Shown: positions 45,072 to 52,825 of the stretch, piece after piece
Layout of the letters: each line of letters begins with the position of its first letter
How positions within the stretch are numbered: position 1 is the first letter of the stretch
Assembly: GCF_900119385.1 (NCBI RefSeq)
Contig: NZ_FPKO01000009.1
Span: 581,405 to 645,404 of the forward strand
From: Thermophilibacter mediterraneus
GTDB lineage: Bacteria > Actinomycetota > Coriobacteriia > Coriobacteriales > Atopobiaceae
Direction of reading: 5' to 3'
DNA length: 64,000 nt
The notes under the pieces: generated by a model
Told to the model about the DNA's origin: nothing
The model's database searches: none
What the model saw: the letters and a program-made list of their open reading frames with translations, nothing else
Position numbers and translations under genes: made by a program

Positions 45072-45158
45072 GCGGGCGTGGCGGAATTGGCAGACGCGTA
45101 CGGTTCAGGTCCGTATGGGGGCAACTCCATGAAGGTTCAAGTCCTTTCGCCCGCACCA
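45072..45158 (+). tRNA. tRNA-Leu (anticodon CAG)
   Basis: An 87-base class II tRNA: acceptor GCGGGCG pairs with CGCCCGC, anticodon loop TTCAGGT, a long variable arm (TGGGGGCAACTCC) and encoded CCA at 45156-45158. Confidence 0.97.
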
Positions 45159-45168
45159 TGAATGAGAG

Positions 45169-45197
45169 GGGCCTCGGCAGTGCCGAGGCCCTTTTTT
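45169..45197 (+). terminator. Terminator after tRNA-Leu
   Basis: A 9-bp stem (45169-45177 with 45183-45191) is followed by six T residues. Confidence 0.9.
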
Positions 45198-45239
45198 GGC
45201 TCGAGCGGATCGAGGCGCCCCGGCGCCGCGGGGCGGGGA

Positions 45240-45428
45240 CTACTCCTCGTCGTCCCCGAAGAGGTCCCAGTCGCCCTCGCCCTTCTCGTGGTTGAAGTAG
45301 CGTCGCTTGGTGGTGCGCTCCATCACGAGCGCGATGACGAGGCACAGGACAACGCCTCCGGCGATGAGACACAGAACCCCCGTGCGATCGTTGAAGAGCC
45401 ACGTGAAGAAGTCTGCGACTGCCTGCAT
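45240..45428 (-). CDS. Small single-pass membrane protein
   Basis: The 62-residue product starts MQAVADFFTWLFNDRTG at ATG 45428, preceded by GGGAGG. One membrane segment (about 17-35) is followed by a basic stretch (RTTKRRYF) and an acidic end (GDWDLFGDDEE). No family is recognised. It is divergent from serS, and both share a palindromic promoter region. A longer in-frame reading would run into serS and is not supported. Confidence 0.7.
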   Translation of the reverse strand: MQAVADFFTWLFNDRTGVLCLIAGGVVLCLVIALVMERTTKRRYFNHEKGEGDWDLFGDDEE

Positions 45429-45464
45429 CTGCTGCCTCCCGGGAAGGTGTCGATTCATCCGCAC

Positions 45465-45476
45465 AAGTATATACTT
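45465..45476. promoter_or_regulatory. Symmetrical bidirectional -10 element, serS and small membrane gene
   Basis: The perfect palindrome AAGTATATACTT contains TATACT on the plus strand (45470-45475) and TATACT on the minus strand (45466-45471). Genes start 57 bases to the right (serS) and 38 to the left. No clear -35 is present on either side. Confidence 0.6.
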
Positions 45477-45531
45477 GGATGGCCGCGCGCACGCGCCGGC
45501 AAACTGCACGCACCCAAGGCAAGGAGCCAAC

Positions 45532-46818
45532 ATGCTCGACATCAAGTTCGTCCGCGAGAACCCCGACCTCGTTGACAGGGCCTGCGAGTCTCGCCAGAAC
45601 GCGCACTGGGACCGCGACAGGTTCTTCGAGCTTGACGAGGAGCGCCGCTCCGTCATCGCGGAGGTCGAGAAGCTCCAGGCCGAGCGCAACGCCGTCTCCA
45701 AGGAGATCGGCCAGCTCATGCGCGAGGGCAAGCGCGACGAGGCGGAGGCGGCCAAGCAGCGCGTGGCCGCCAACAAGGACCGTATCGCGGAGCTCGACCA
45801 GCGCCGCGGCGAGGTCGAGGACGCGCTCTTTGCCCTGGTCGCCGCGATTCCCAACATCCCGCACGAGAGCGTGCCCTACGGCAAGGATGACTCGGACAAC
45901 CCTGAGGTTCGCCGCTGGGGGGTGCCGCGAGAGTTCGACTTCGAGGCCAAGGCGCACTGGGACCTCGGTCCGGACCTCGGCATCATCGACTTCGACCGCG
46001 GCGTCAAGATCGCCGGCGCCCGCTTCTACGTGCTCGGCGGCATGGGCGCCCGCCTCGAGCGCGCCCTCATCAGCTTCATGATCGACACCCACGTCAAGGC
46101 CGGCTTCAAGGAGTGGTGGCTGCCCGTCATCACCAACCGTGAGACGCTCTTCGGCACGGGCCAGCTGCCCAAGTTCGAGGACGACCTCTACCACGTGAAC
46201 CCCGACCTCTACCTCATCCCCACCGCCGAGGTCATGCTCACCAACCTCCATCGCGGGGAGGTCCTCGACGCCTCGCAGCTCCCCCTCTGGTACACCGCCT
46301 TCACCCCCTGCTTCCGCGAGGAGGCGGGCTCCGCGGGCCGTGACACGCGCGGCATCATCCGCGTCCACCAGTTCGACAAGGTCGAGATGGTCAAGTTCGC
46401 CAAGCCCGAGGACTCCATGAACCAGCTCGAGAGCATGGTCGCCGAGGCCGAGGCGGTGCTCCAGGCCCTTGGCCTGCCCTACCACGTGGTGACCCTCTGC
46501 ACCGGCGACATCGGCTTCTCGGCGGCGAAGTGCTACGACCTCGAGGTCTGGCTGCCCAGCTACAACGCCTACAAGGAGATTTCCTCCTGCTCCAACTGCT
46601 GGGACTTCCAGGCTCGCCGGGCCAACATTCGCTACAAGGACCCGTCTGAGTTCAAGGGCACGCGCTACGTGCACACGCTCAACGGCTCGGGCCTTGCGGT
46701 CGGGCGCACGATGGCGGCAATCATCGAGAACTACCAGAACCCCGACGGCTCCGTCACCGTGCCCGAGGCGCTCGTGCCCTACATGGGCGGCGTCGAGGTC
46801 ATCCGCCCCGAGGCTTAG
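45532..46818 (+). CDS. serS: Seryl-tRNA synthetase
   Basis: This class II synthetase charges tRNA-Ser (also tRNA-Sec). The 428-residue protein has an N-terminal coiled-coil tRNA-binding arm (about 25-105) and a catalytic core with PTAEVMLTNLH, TPCFREEAGSAGRDTRGIIR and LNGSGLAVGRTMAAIIENYQ. The start ATG 45532 follows AAGGAG. Its substrate tRNA-Ser(GCT) is encoded at 51002-51093. Confidence 0.97.
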   Translation: MLDIKFVRENPDLVDRACESRQNAHWDRDRFFELDEERRSVIAEVEKLQAERNAVSKEIGQLMREGKRDEAEAAKQRVAANKDRIAELDQRRGEVEDALFALVAAIPNIPHESVPYGKDDSDNPEVRRWGVPREFDFEAKAHWDLGPDLGIIDFDRGVKIAGARFYVLGGMGARLERALISFMIDTHVKAGFKEWWLPVITNRETLFGTGQLPKFEDDLYHVNPDLYLIPTAEVMLTNLHRGEVLDASQLPLWYTAFTPCFREEAGSAGRDTRGIIRVHQFDKVEMVKFAKPEDSMNQLESMVAEAEAVLQALGLPYHVVTLCTGDIGFSAAKCYDLEVWLPSYNAYKEISSCSNCWDFQARRANIRYKDPSEFKGTRYVHTLNGSGLAVGRTMAAIIENYQNPDGSVTVPEALVPYMGGVEVIRPEA

Positions 46819-46834
46819 GACGAGGGTTGCATGG

Positions 46835-46866
46835 GGCCGCCCGCATCGCGCGGGCGGCCTTCTTCG
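46835..46866 (+). terminator. Terminator after serS
   Basis: A perfect 10-bp stem (46835-46844 with 46850-46859) is followed by TTCTTC. Confidence 0.8.
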
Positions 46867-46877
46867 GCACAGAAAAA

Positions 46878-46904
46878 GAACACACGTTCTGGGAACGTAT
46901 GTTC
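46878..46904. promoter_or_regulatory. Two tandem LexA (SOS) boxes
   Basis: GAACACACGTTC (46878-46889) and GAACGTATGTTC (46893-46904) both match the Gram-positive LexA box GAAC-N4-GTTC, 15 bases apart. TATACT follows at 46908-46913, so LexA bound here would block the promoter of the next gene. Confidence 0.8.
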
Positions 46905-46946
46905 TGATATACTCAGGACTACGAAGTCTTGAGAGGGGTGGTCGTG

Positions 46947-47300
46947 GTGCATGAGTTCGAGACGGCGCGCTTTGAGCACGCGGGTGACGTCAGGAGGATG
47001 CTGCTCGTCGAGGAGGGCGAGAAGATCGTGGTGGTCGAGGAGCTCAGCGGCCCCTCGGCGCTCGTGGCGTACGGCAGGGAGGCGCTCACCCTTCGCGCGT
47101 CCTTCTCGCCCGAGGCGCTCTCCGCGCTCATCGCGCGGGTTGGCTTTACTGGTGCCGACGCGCTCTGGGGGTACCTGGCCGACGAGCGCCATGACATCGT
47201 GGATCTCATGGACCTGTGCGACCGACATGGCATAACCTATGAGTTCCGTTCCGACGCTCAGGATGGGGACGGCCGATCCGCTCCCGCAGAGACGGCCTAG
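46947..47300 (+). CDS. SOS-box-controlled small protein of unknown function
   Basis: The 117-residue soluble protein begins MHEFETARFEHAGDVRRMLL if the GTG at 46947 is used, eight bases after GAGAGGGG; GTG 46944 and TTG 46929 are alternatives. It is acidic, alpha/beta in pattern (EGEKIVVVEELSGPSALVAY), with no membrane segment and no known motif. It stands alone behind two LexA boxes and converges on the GntR gene. DNA-damage induction is inferred; a damage-related or checkpoint role is possible. Confidence 0.7.
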   Translation: MHEFETARFEHAGDVRRMLLVEEGEKIVVVEELSGPSALVAYGREALTLRASFSPEALSALIARVGFTGADALWGYLADERHDIVDLMDLCDRHGITYEFRSDAQDGDGRSAPAETA

Positions 47301-48004
47301 GCCCTTCGAACGTCTATCTCGAAGCTGTTCGACGCTCCGCGGTAGCTCGCGATGGAGTACTCGGCGGGGACCCCCTCCGCGTTTCTCGCCACGGTGTGGA
47401 AGAGGAGGAGGGGGTCTCCCGGGTCGACATCAAGAAGCGCCGCGGACGGTCCGTCCGCCCTGATGGCCTCGAGCCGTCTTCGCGCCGACATCACGGGGCT
47501 CCCGCAGCGCCCCATCGCGTCGTAGAGGCTCGTTTCGTTGAAGTCGAACTCCTCGAGGCCGGGGTAGAGATCCCGTGGCACGTAGCTCTCAACGAAGACG
47601 TTGGGGATGTCGTCGGCGTATCGCAGGCGAACGAGCCGATAGACGGGGTCGTCCGTCGAGATCTCCAGGGAGCTCGCAACGTCCTCGCCCGCATCCTCGC
47701 ACCTAAAGACGAGTACGTTGGTCCTGGGCATGTGACCGGCGAGGCGCATGGCGTCCTCAAAGCTGGTGATGGTCATCGTGAACGACTGGCTGATCTTCGG
47801 GCTCGTGACGATGGTCCCACGTCGACGACGCTTTTCGAGGTAGCCATCGTCCGCAAGGAGCTGGAGCGCCTGTCGCACGGTTGGTCGGCTCACACCATAG
47901 ATCTCTGCCAGCTCGAGCTCCGAGGGGATCGTCTGCCCCTCGGGGTAGGTGCCGTCCTTTATCTTGGAGAGGAGGTCCTCTCGTATGGATTCGTAGAGCG
48001 TCAT
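47297..48004 (-). CDS. GntR/HutC-family regulator with UTRA domain
   Basis: The 235-residue regulator has a GntR winged helix (IPSELELAEIYGVSRPTVRQ, about 28-47) and a C-terminal UTRA ligand-binding domain (VYRLVRLRYADDIPNVFVES). The start ATG 48004 (MTLYESIRE) follows GAAGGA; starts up to 48049 are in frame but lack ribosome sites. It is divergent from deoC, with palindromes between, and overlaps the stop of the SOS-box gene by four bases. It probably controls the deoC operon in response to a sugar phosphate. Confidence 0.9.
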   Translation of the reverse strand: MTLYESIREDLLSKIKDGTYPEGQTIPSELELAEIYGVSRPTVRQALQLLADDGYLEKRRRRGTIVTSPKISQSFTMTITSFEDAMRLAGHMPRTNVLVFRCEDAGEDVASSLEISTDDPVYRLVRLRYADDIPNVFVESYVPRDLYPGLEEFDFNETSLYDAMGRCGSPVMSARRRLEAIRADGPSAALLDVDPGDPLLLFHTVARNAEGVPAEYSIASYRGASNSFEIDVRRA

Positions 48005-48036
48005 GGTGGAAAAGTCCTTCGTTTCTTGCTCATAAT

Positions 48037-48088
48037 ATGACATAAACATGACATATCGGAGTAATCTTGATAGTATGTTAGCAACATA
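48037..48088. promoter_or_regulatory. Operator candidates between GntR gene and deoC
   Basis: A direct repeat ATGACATA (48037-48044 and 48048-48055) and a perfect inverted repeat TATGTT-AGC-AACATA (48074-48088) lie in the 112-base divergent region, which is AT-rich. TTGATA at 48067-48072 may be a deoC -35 element. Which repeat the regulator binds is not known. Confidence 0.5.
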
Positions 48089-48116
48089 TTGAGCAGGGGG
48101 AAAGGAAGGACAACCA

Positions 48117-48827
48117 ATGGCCCGCTACACGCTCAACGACCTCGCGCGTCTCGTCGACCACACCAACTTGCGTCCCGATGCGACCCGCGCGGACATGGAG
48201 AGGCTCTGCAACGAGGCAAGGAGCCACCACTTCAGGATGGTTGCCGTCAACTCGGTCCAGTCGCGCCTCTGCGCGGAGCTGCTCGAGGGCACCGACGTTC
48301 ACGTGGGCGCGGCGATATCCTTTCCGCTCGGGCAGACCACGATTGCCGCCAAGGTCTTCGAGACGCGTGACGCGCTCTCGAACGGCGCCGACGAGATTGA
48401 CTACGTGGTCAACCTCACCGAGGTCAAGGCGGGCGACTGGGACTACGTTCGAGAGGAGATGAGTCAGGTCGTGGCAGCCTGTCGCGAGGTGGGGGCGGTC
48501 TCCAAGGTGATCTTCGAGAACTGCCTGCTCACCCAGGGGGAGAAGCTCAGGCTCTGCGAGATCGCAAGCGAGGTGCTGCCCGACTTCGTCAAGACCTCGA
48601 CCGGCTTCTCCAGCGGAGGGGCCACCGTCGAGGACGTGCGCCTGATGCGCGGGCATGTTGACCCACGCGTGAAGGTCAAGGCGGCGGGCGGCATCCGGAC
48701 GGCGGACGCGTTCCTTGACATGGTGCGAGCCGGTGCGGAGCGCATAGGGTGCAGCGCCGGAGTCGCCATCGTCGAGGAGCTCGCCTCCCGAATCGCCGCG
48801 TCGGGCACCGATGCGATCGAGCTCTAG
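48117..48827 (+). CDS. deoC: Deoxyribose-phosphate aldolase
   Basis: DeoC splits 2-deoxyribose-5-phosphate to glyceraldehyde-3-phosphate and acetaldehyde. The 236-residue TIM-barrel enzyme has the Schiff-base lysine K159 in FVKTSTGFSSGGAT, the second active-site lysine K188 in VKVKAAGGIRT and VGAAISFPLG. The start follows GGAAGGA. It heads a three-gene set with a mannose-6-phosphate-isomerase-like gene nine bases downstream, under a divergent GntR/UTRA regulator. Confidence 0.95.
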   Translation: MARYTLNDLARLVDHTNLRPDATRADMERLCNEARSHHFRMVAVNSVQSRLCAELLEGTDVHVGAAISFPLGQTTIAAKVFETRDALSNGADEIDYVVNLTEVKAGDWDYVREEMSQVVAACREVGAVSKVIFENCLLTQGEKLRLCEIASEVLPDFVKTSTGFSSGGATVEDVRLMRGHVDPRVKVKAAGGIRTADAFLDMVRAGAERIGCSAGVAIVEELASRIAASGTDAIEL

Positions 48828-48836
48828 GGGGCGGAG

Positions 48837-49784
48837 ATGGGTCCTCTGCTCCTCAGGCCCAACTACATCTCCCCCGTGTGGTCGGGGCCGCGCGTCAACG
48901 AGGCGCGCGGCCTTGCGGGGGAGACCCTCTACGGGGAGTCGTTCGACGTCTCCGTGCACGAGGGCCTGGTCAACACCGTCGAGGGTGGCCCCTTCGACGG
49001 GGTGCCGCTGGACGAGCTCATCCGCGCGCATCGCACGGAGATCATGGGAGAGCTCGCGGACGACGGCGTCGTGCAGATCATCGTGATGGACGCGGGCGAG
49101 AACCTCTCGGTGCAGGTGCACCCGGACGAGGCCTACGCCCGGGCCCACGAGAGCGACCACGAGAAGACCGAGTCCTGGTACATCCTCGCCGCCGACCCCG
49201 GCGCCTTCATCTACTGCGGCACCACGACAGACGACGTGGAGGCCCTGCGCGCCGCGGCCGCGGACGACACGCTGGGCGAGAAGTACGGCCGCAGGGTGCC
49301 CGTCTCCGAGGGCGACTTCGTCCTCATCCCTGCCGGGACGCTCCACGCCATGGGCAAGGGCGTCTTCGCCCTCGAGGTGGGGAGCCTCGGCTTTAAGACC
49401 TATCGGATCTGCGACTGGGGCCGCGGCCGGGAGCTTCATGTGGAGCGGGGCTTCGACGTGCTGCGCACGGAGAGCCGCCCCGAGCCCAACCGGCTGGGTC
49501 CGTTTGACCCCGCCGCCGGCCCGGGCGTCCGGCGCGGCGTGACCCACCGGGTCTTCGCCTCCGACGTCATCGACGTGCGCGGGTCGTGGGAGCAGGGCAT
49601 GGAGGGCCGCTACGAGGTGCTCTCCTGCGTGGCGGGGACCGCCCGCGTGCGCACCGAGGATGGCGCGTGCGAGCTGCCGTTCACCCGCTCGCTGCTCATG
49701 CCCGCGAGTGCCGGCTCGTATATCATCGAGGGAACGTGCCGGGTGCTGCGCAGCTACGCCACGCGCCCAGGCGAGGCCGAATAG
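48837..49784 (+). CDS. Class I mannose-6-phosphate isomerase-like protein
   Basis: The 315-residue cupin-type enzyme resembles short bacterial ManA/YvyI: zinc-site motifs LSVQVHPDEAYA, EKTESWYIL and IPAGTLHAMGKG, the later LEVG, and a C-terminal cupin-like half. It would interconvert mannose-6-phosphate and fructose-6-phosphate, though a different sugar phosphate is possible given its operon with deoC and an epimerase/reductase. It starts nine bases after deoC. Confidence 0.85.
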   Translation: MGPLLLRPNYISPVWSGPRVNEARGLAGETLYGESFDVSVHEGLVNTVEGGPFDGVPLDELIRAHRTEIMGELADDGVVQIIVMDAGENLSVQVHPDEAYARAHESDHEKTESWYILAADPGAFIYCGTTTDDVEALRAAAADDTLGEKYGRRVPVSEGDFVLIPAGTLHAMGKGVFALEVGSLGFKTYRICDWGRGRELHVERGFDVLRTESRPEPNRLGPFDPAAGPGVRRGVTHRVFASDVIDVRGSWEQGMEGRYEVLSCVAGTARVRTEDGACELPFTRSLLMPASAGSYIIEGTCRVLRSYATRPGEAE

Positions 49785-49793
49785 GAGAGAGAC

Positions 49794-50663
49794 ATGAGAC
49801 GAGTTCTTGTCACGGGCGCACGAGGCTACCTTGCGAGCCTGGCCCAGCTCTACAACGCGGGCCGCTACGAGTTCGTGCGCGTCTCGCACACCGACGTCGA
49901 CTTCCGGGACCCCGCGGGGGTCGAGCGCTTCTTCGGCGAGGCAGAGTTCGACATCTGCCTGCACATGGCGGCCGACGCCACGACCGCTCACTGCGAGCAG
50001 GATCCCGAGGGCACGCATCGCGTGAACACGGAGTCGGCCATCGCCGTCGCGCGGGCGTGCCGCGAGCGCGGCAGGCGCGTCGTGTTCATCTCCACCGAGC
50101 AGTGCTTCAACGCCTCGCCGGGCTCCGCGCCCTTCTCGGAGGAGGACGAGCAGGCGTCCACCACGCGCTACGGCCAGCAGAAGATGGAGGCGGACGCCTG
50201 GATTCGCGAGAACGTGGACGACTACCTCATCCTGCGCTTCTCGTGGATGTTCGGCCTGGCCCTGCCTGGGGTGCGCCCCTCGCCCAACATCCTCACCAAC
50301 GTGCTTGGCGCCCTGCGCTCCGGCACGCCCGCGGCCTTCCGCGTGCACGAGCGGCGCAACATGACCTACGCGCAGCGCTTTGCCGGGCAGCTGCCGGAGA
50401 TCCTGGCCCTGCCGAGCGGGGCCTACCACTTCGCCAGCCAGAACGGGCGCACCACCTACGAGACCGCGCGGCTCGTGGCCGAGCGCCTGGGCTGCCCCAA
50501 GGGGGAGGTCGATCGCCTCATCCTCCCGGACGAGAAGACCTACGCGGAGCGCCCGCGAGACTTCCGCCTGGCGTCCGACAAGATCCGTGCCGCCGGTATC
50601 GAGCTGGGGACCTTCGAGGAAGACCTCGAACTCTGCCTGCGCGACTTCGGGCTCGCCTCGTAA
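49794..50663 (+). CDS. NAD-dependent epimerase / RmlD-like sugar reductase (SDR)
   Basis: The 289-residue extended short-chain dehydrogenase has an N-terminal Rossmann motif VTGARGYLA, LHMAADATTAHCE, FISTEQCFNASPGSAPFSEE and a YGQQK catalytic pair (Tyr and Lys). The overall pattern is closest to dTDP-4-dehydrorhamnose reductase-like proteins, but its substrate is not clear. It is third in the deoC operon, nine bases after the isomerase-like gene, which suggests a shared carbohydrate pathway. Confidence 0.85.
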   Translation: MRRVLVTGARGYLASLAQLYNAGRYEFVRVSHTDVDFRDPAGVERFFGEAEFDICLHMAADATTAHCEQDPEGTHRVNTESAIAVARACRERGRRVVFISTEQCFNASPGSAPFSEEDEQASTTRYGQQKMEADAWIRENVDDYLILRFSWMFGLALPGVRPSPNILTNVLGALRSGTPAAFRVHERRNMTYAQRFAGQLPEILALPSGAYHFASQNGRTTYETARLVAERLGCPKGEVDRLILPDEKTYAERPRDFRLASDKIRAAGIELGTFEEDLELCLRDFGLAS

Positions 50664-50724
50664 CGGCTGCGGCGCCGGGTTCTTCTCGCCCGGCGCCGCC
50701 CCTGAGATTGGGTACCGAGAACGC

Positions 50725-50748
50725 AAAAGGGGCTCCCGAAGGAGCCCC
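50725..50748 (-). terminator. Terminator of tRNA-Arg(ACG)
   Basis: An 8-bp stem (50729-50736 with 50741-50748) with CGAA loop is followed on the minus strand by TTTT. It may also stop the deoC operon. Confidence 0.85.
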
Positions 50749-50758
50749 CAAGTTTGCG

Positions 50759-50835
50759 TGGTGCGGCGTATAGGATTCGAACCTATGACGCCCTGATTCG
50801 TAGTCAGGTCCTCTATCCAGCTGAGGTAACGCCGC
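50759..50835 (-). tRNA. tRNA-Arg (anticodon ACG)
   Basis: On the minus strand acceptor GCGGCGT pairs with ACGCCGC, the anticodon loop is CTACGAA, and CCA is encoded (50759-50761). With inosine at position 34 it reads CGT, CGC and CGA, the codons used in the argG leader peptide. Confidence 0.97.
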
Positions 50836-50957
50836 GTGCGATTGAGAATAATGCCACGCATCCCCCGTCCCGTCAAGCGAAATTGAAAAATGTGTCCGAA
50901 TTGTGTGCGCCCTCTGACCGGTTGCCGCGCGCCGGCATCGCTCGTCGGACAGGCACA

Positions 50958-50992
50958 AGAAAAAGCCCGCCTCGCGATGCGCGGGACGGGCT
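50958..50992 (-). terminator. Terminator of tRNA-Ser
   Basis: GC-rich arms GCCCGTCCCG / CGAGGCGGGC on the minus strand form an imperfect hairpin followed by TTTTTC. Confidence 0.7.
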
Positions 50993-51001
50993 CGAACAGT
51001 C

Positions 51002-51093
51002 TGGCGGAGAGCTGGGGATTCGAACCCCAGATAGGATTTGCATCCTATACTCGCTTAGCAGGCGAGCACCTTCGGCCTCTCGGTCAGCTCTCC
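51002..51093 (-). tRNA. tRNA-Ser (anticodon GCT)
   Basis: A class II tRNA on the minus strand: acceptor GGAGAGC pairs with GCTCTCC, anticodon loop CTGCTAA, long variable arm (TATAGGATGCAAATCCTAT) and encoded CCA at 51002-51004. Confidence 0.97.
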
Positions 51094-51141
51094 AAGGGTG
51101 GTGCCAGAGCATCATACCCCACAACGGCGCAACTCACAACT

Positions 51142-52092
51142 TCAACGCACGATGCTGGCAAGAAATTCGTCGTCCACGACGATGTCCTCGCGGTGCGCGG
51201 CCACCTTCTCCCACGAGAAGGTGCCGACGAGCTCGGCGGGAGTGAGGTCCACCTCGTCATCGATGAGTCCCGCGGCGCGGGCGAGCGCGCCCACGATGCG
51301 CTCCGGGGCGACCCCGCGCGAGCGCAGCGCCCCCAGGTCAAGGTCCCGGTCGCGCTTTGCGAGGCGCCTCCCGCCGGGGGCCACGAGCAGGGGCACATGG
51401 CCGTAGCACGGGGGCTTCCAACCCAGCAGGCGAGCGAGATAGCTCTGGCGCGCGCAGGAGGGAAGGAGGTCGTGGCCCCGCACCACCTGCGTCACGCCCA
51501 TGAGGGCGTCGTCGACCACCACGGCGAGCTGGTAGGCGACCACACCGTCGCTGCGCCTGACGAGGAAGTCCCCGCAGTCGCGCGCGAGGACCTCGCGGCG
51601 TGGGCCGTACGCGAGGTCGCAAAACTCGATCGTGCCGGCGGGGTCGTCCTCTCCCGGAACGCGCAGGCGCAGCGAGGGAGGGCGAAGCGAGGACCGGCGC
51701 TCGACCTCTTCGGGCGGGATCCCCCGGCAGGTTCCCGGGTACACGAGCGCCCCGTCGGATGCGTGCGGCGCCGACGCCGCGCGCAGGTCCGCCCGCGTGC
51801 AGAAGCAGGGGTAGAGGAGCCCTAGGTCCTCCAGGCGCTCCAGCGCGCGGGCGTAGACCTCCGAGCGCGCGCTCTGGAAGACGGGCCCCTCGTCCCAGGT
51901 GAGCCCAAGCCAGGCGAGGTCGTCGATCAGCGTCTCGGCGACGCCGGGGCGCTGCGCACGGGGGTCGAGGTCTTCGATGCGCAGCACCATCTCCCCGCCA
52001 CCGGCCCGCGCGGAGAGCCATGCCACAAGCGCGGAGAAGGCGTTGCCCAGGTGCATCCGCCCGGAGGGGGTGGGCGCAAAGCGCCCGCGCAA
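51142..52092 (-). CDS. gluQ: Glutamyl-Q tRNA(Asp) synthetase
   Basis: GluQ attaches glutamate to queuosine on tRNA-Asp. The protein has the class I motifs GRMHLGN and KRDRDLDL, the zinc-site C-F-C and YPGTC, and lacks an anticodon-binding domain, as in GluQ. The start is uncertain: TTG 52092 (MRGRFAPTPSG, 316 residues) follows GGAGAGG, while ATG 52128 adds 12 residues, overlaps the acetyltransferase gene by 23 bases and has no ribosome site. A queT-like transporter gene occurs at 62368, consistent with queuosine use. Confidence 0.9.
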   Translation of the reverse strand: MRGRFAPTPSGRMHLGNAFSALVAWLSARAGGGEMVLRIEDLDPRAQRPGVAETLIDDLAWLGLTWDEGPVFQSARSEVYARALERLEDLGLLYPCFCTRADLRAASAPHASDGALVYPGTCRGIPPEEVERRSSLRPPSLRLRVPGEDDPAGTIEFCDLAYGPRREVLARDCGDFLVRRSDGVVAYQLAVVVDDALMGVTQVVRGHDLLPSCARQSYLARLLGWKPPCYGHVPLLVAPGGRRLAKRDRDLDLGALRSRGVAPERIVGALARAAGLIDDEVDLTPAELVGTFSWEKVAAHREDIVVDDEFLASIVR

Positions 52093-52105
52093 CGGAGCCT
52101 CTCCG

Positions 52106-52756
52106 CTAGAGCTCCTGGTCGTAGACATAGACGTGGAACTCGTCGGTTGCCGGATCGACGCCGGGCCAGTAGGCGCCCGAGAGACGGCTCATCGCGCGCC
52201 GCAGGCCCTTGTGCTCGTAGAAGCCAAAGTCGCAGCTGTCGTCCGTGAGCAGGTGGTAGCCCCGCGCGCCCGTCTCCCGCAGCCGGTCAAGGGCGGCAGA
52301 GAAGAGCCTCCCGCCGATGCCGAGGCCCTTGGCGTCCGGGGAGACGATGAGCAGCTTGATCGTCGCGTCCGTGCCCGCGCCGCCGGCGGCCAGGTACTCG
52401 AGCTCGAGGGCCGCCTCCTCGCGCACGCCGTCCATCTCAACGCGCACGGCCTCCGCGAGCTCGGGGTCCCCCTCGGCCCCGTCGGTCAGCCGCGCCTCGA
52501 GCGCGGCCCAGTCCTCGCCGCCGATCCCCTCGCGGTCCCGCTCGGCGAGAAGCACCGCCCCCAGGATCTCGTCCCCGCGCTCCGCCACGAGCGACCACGT
52601 GCTCCGGGCAAGGTAGTGCGCGAGCTCGATCTGGCTCGCCGCCCGCTGGGCCCGTGCGGGGAACTCGGGGAGCCAGGTGCGCCCGAGAAGCCCCGCCGCG
52701 CGCTCGAAGTCCCCCGGCGCGAAGGCGCGCCACGTCAACTTTTCTGTCTGCGTCAT
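52106..52756 (-). CDS. GNAT-family N-acetyltransferase
   Basis: The 216-residue protein starts MTQTEKLTWRAFAPGDFER after GGAGGG. It has the GNAT core: LLIVSPDAKGLGIGGRLFSAAL is the acetyl-CoA binding motif A, followed by FGFYEHKGLRR. The substrate is unknown. It is divergent from purH and upstream of gluQ on the same strand; the two are probably cotranscribed. Confidence 0.88.
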   Translation of the reverse strand: MTQTEKLTWRAFAPGDFERAAGLLGRTWLPEFPARAQRAASQIELAHYLARSTWSLVAERGDEILGAVLLAERDREGIGGEDWAALEARLTDGAEGDPELAEAVRVEMDGVREEAALELEYLAAGGAGTDATIKLLIVSPDAKGLGIGGRLFSAALDRLRETGARGYHLLTDDSCDFGFYEHKGLRRAMSRLSGAYWPGVDPATDEFHVYVYDQEL

Positions 52757-52825
52757 GTTGCCCTCCAGCTGCGGTATCGTAGAGAAGACGGTACAACATG
52801 TCGTCGTCAAACCCAAGGAGGGGCC

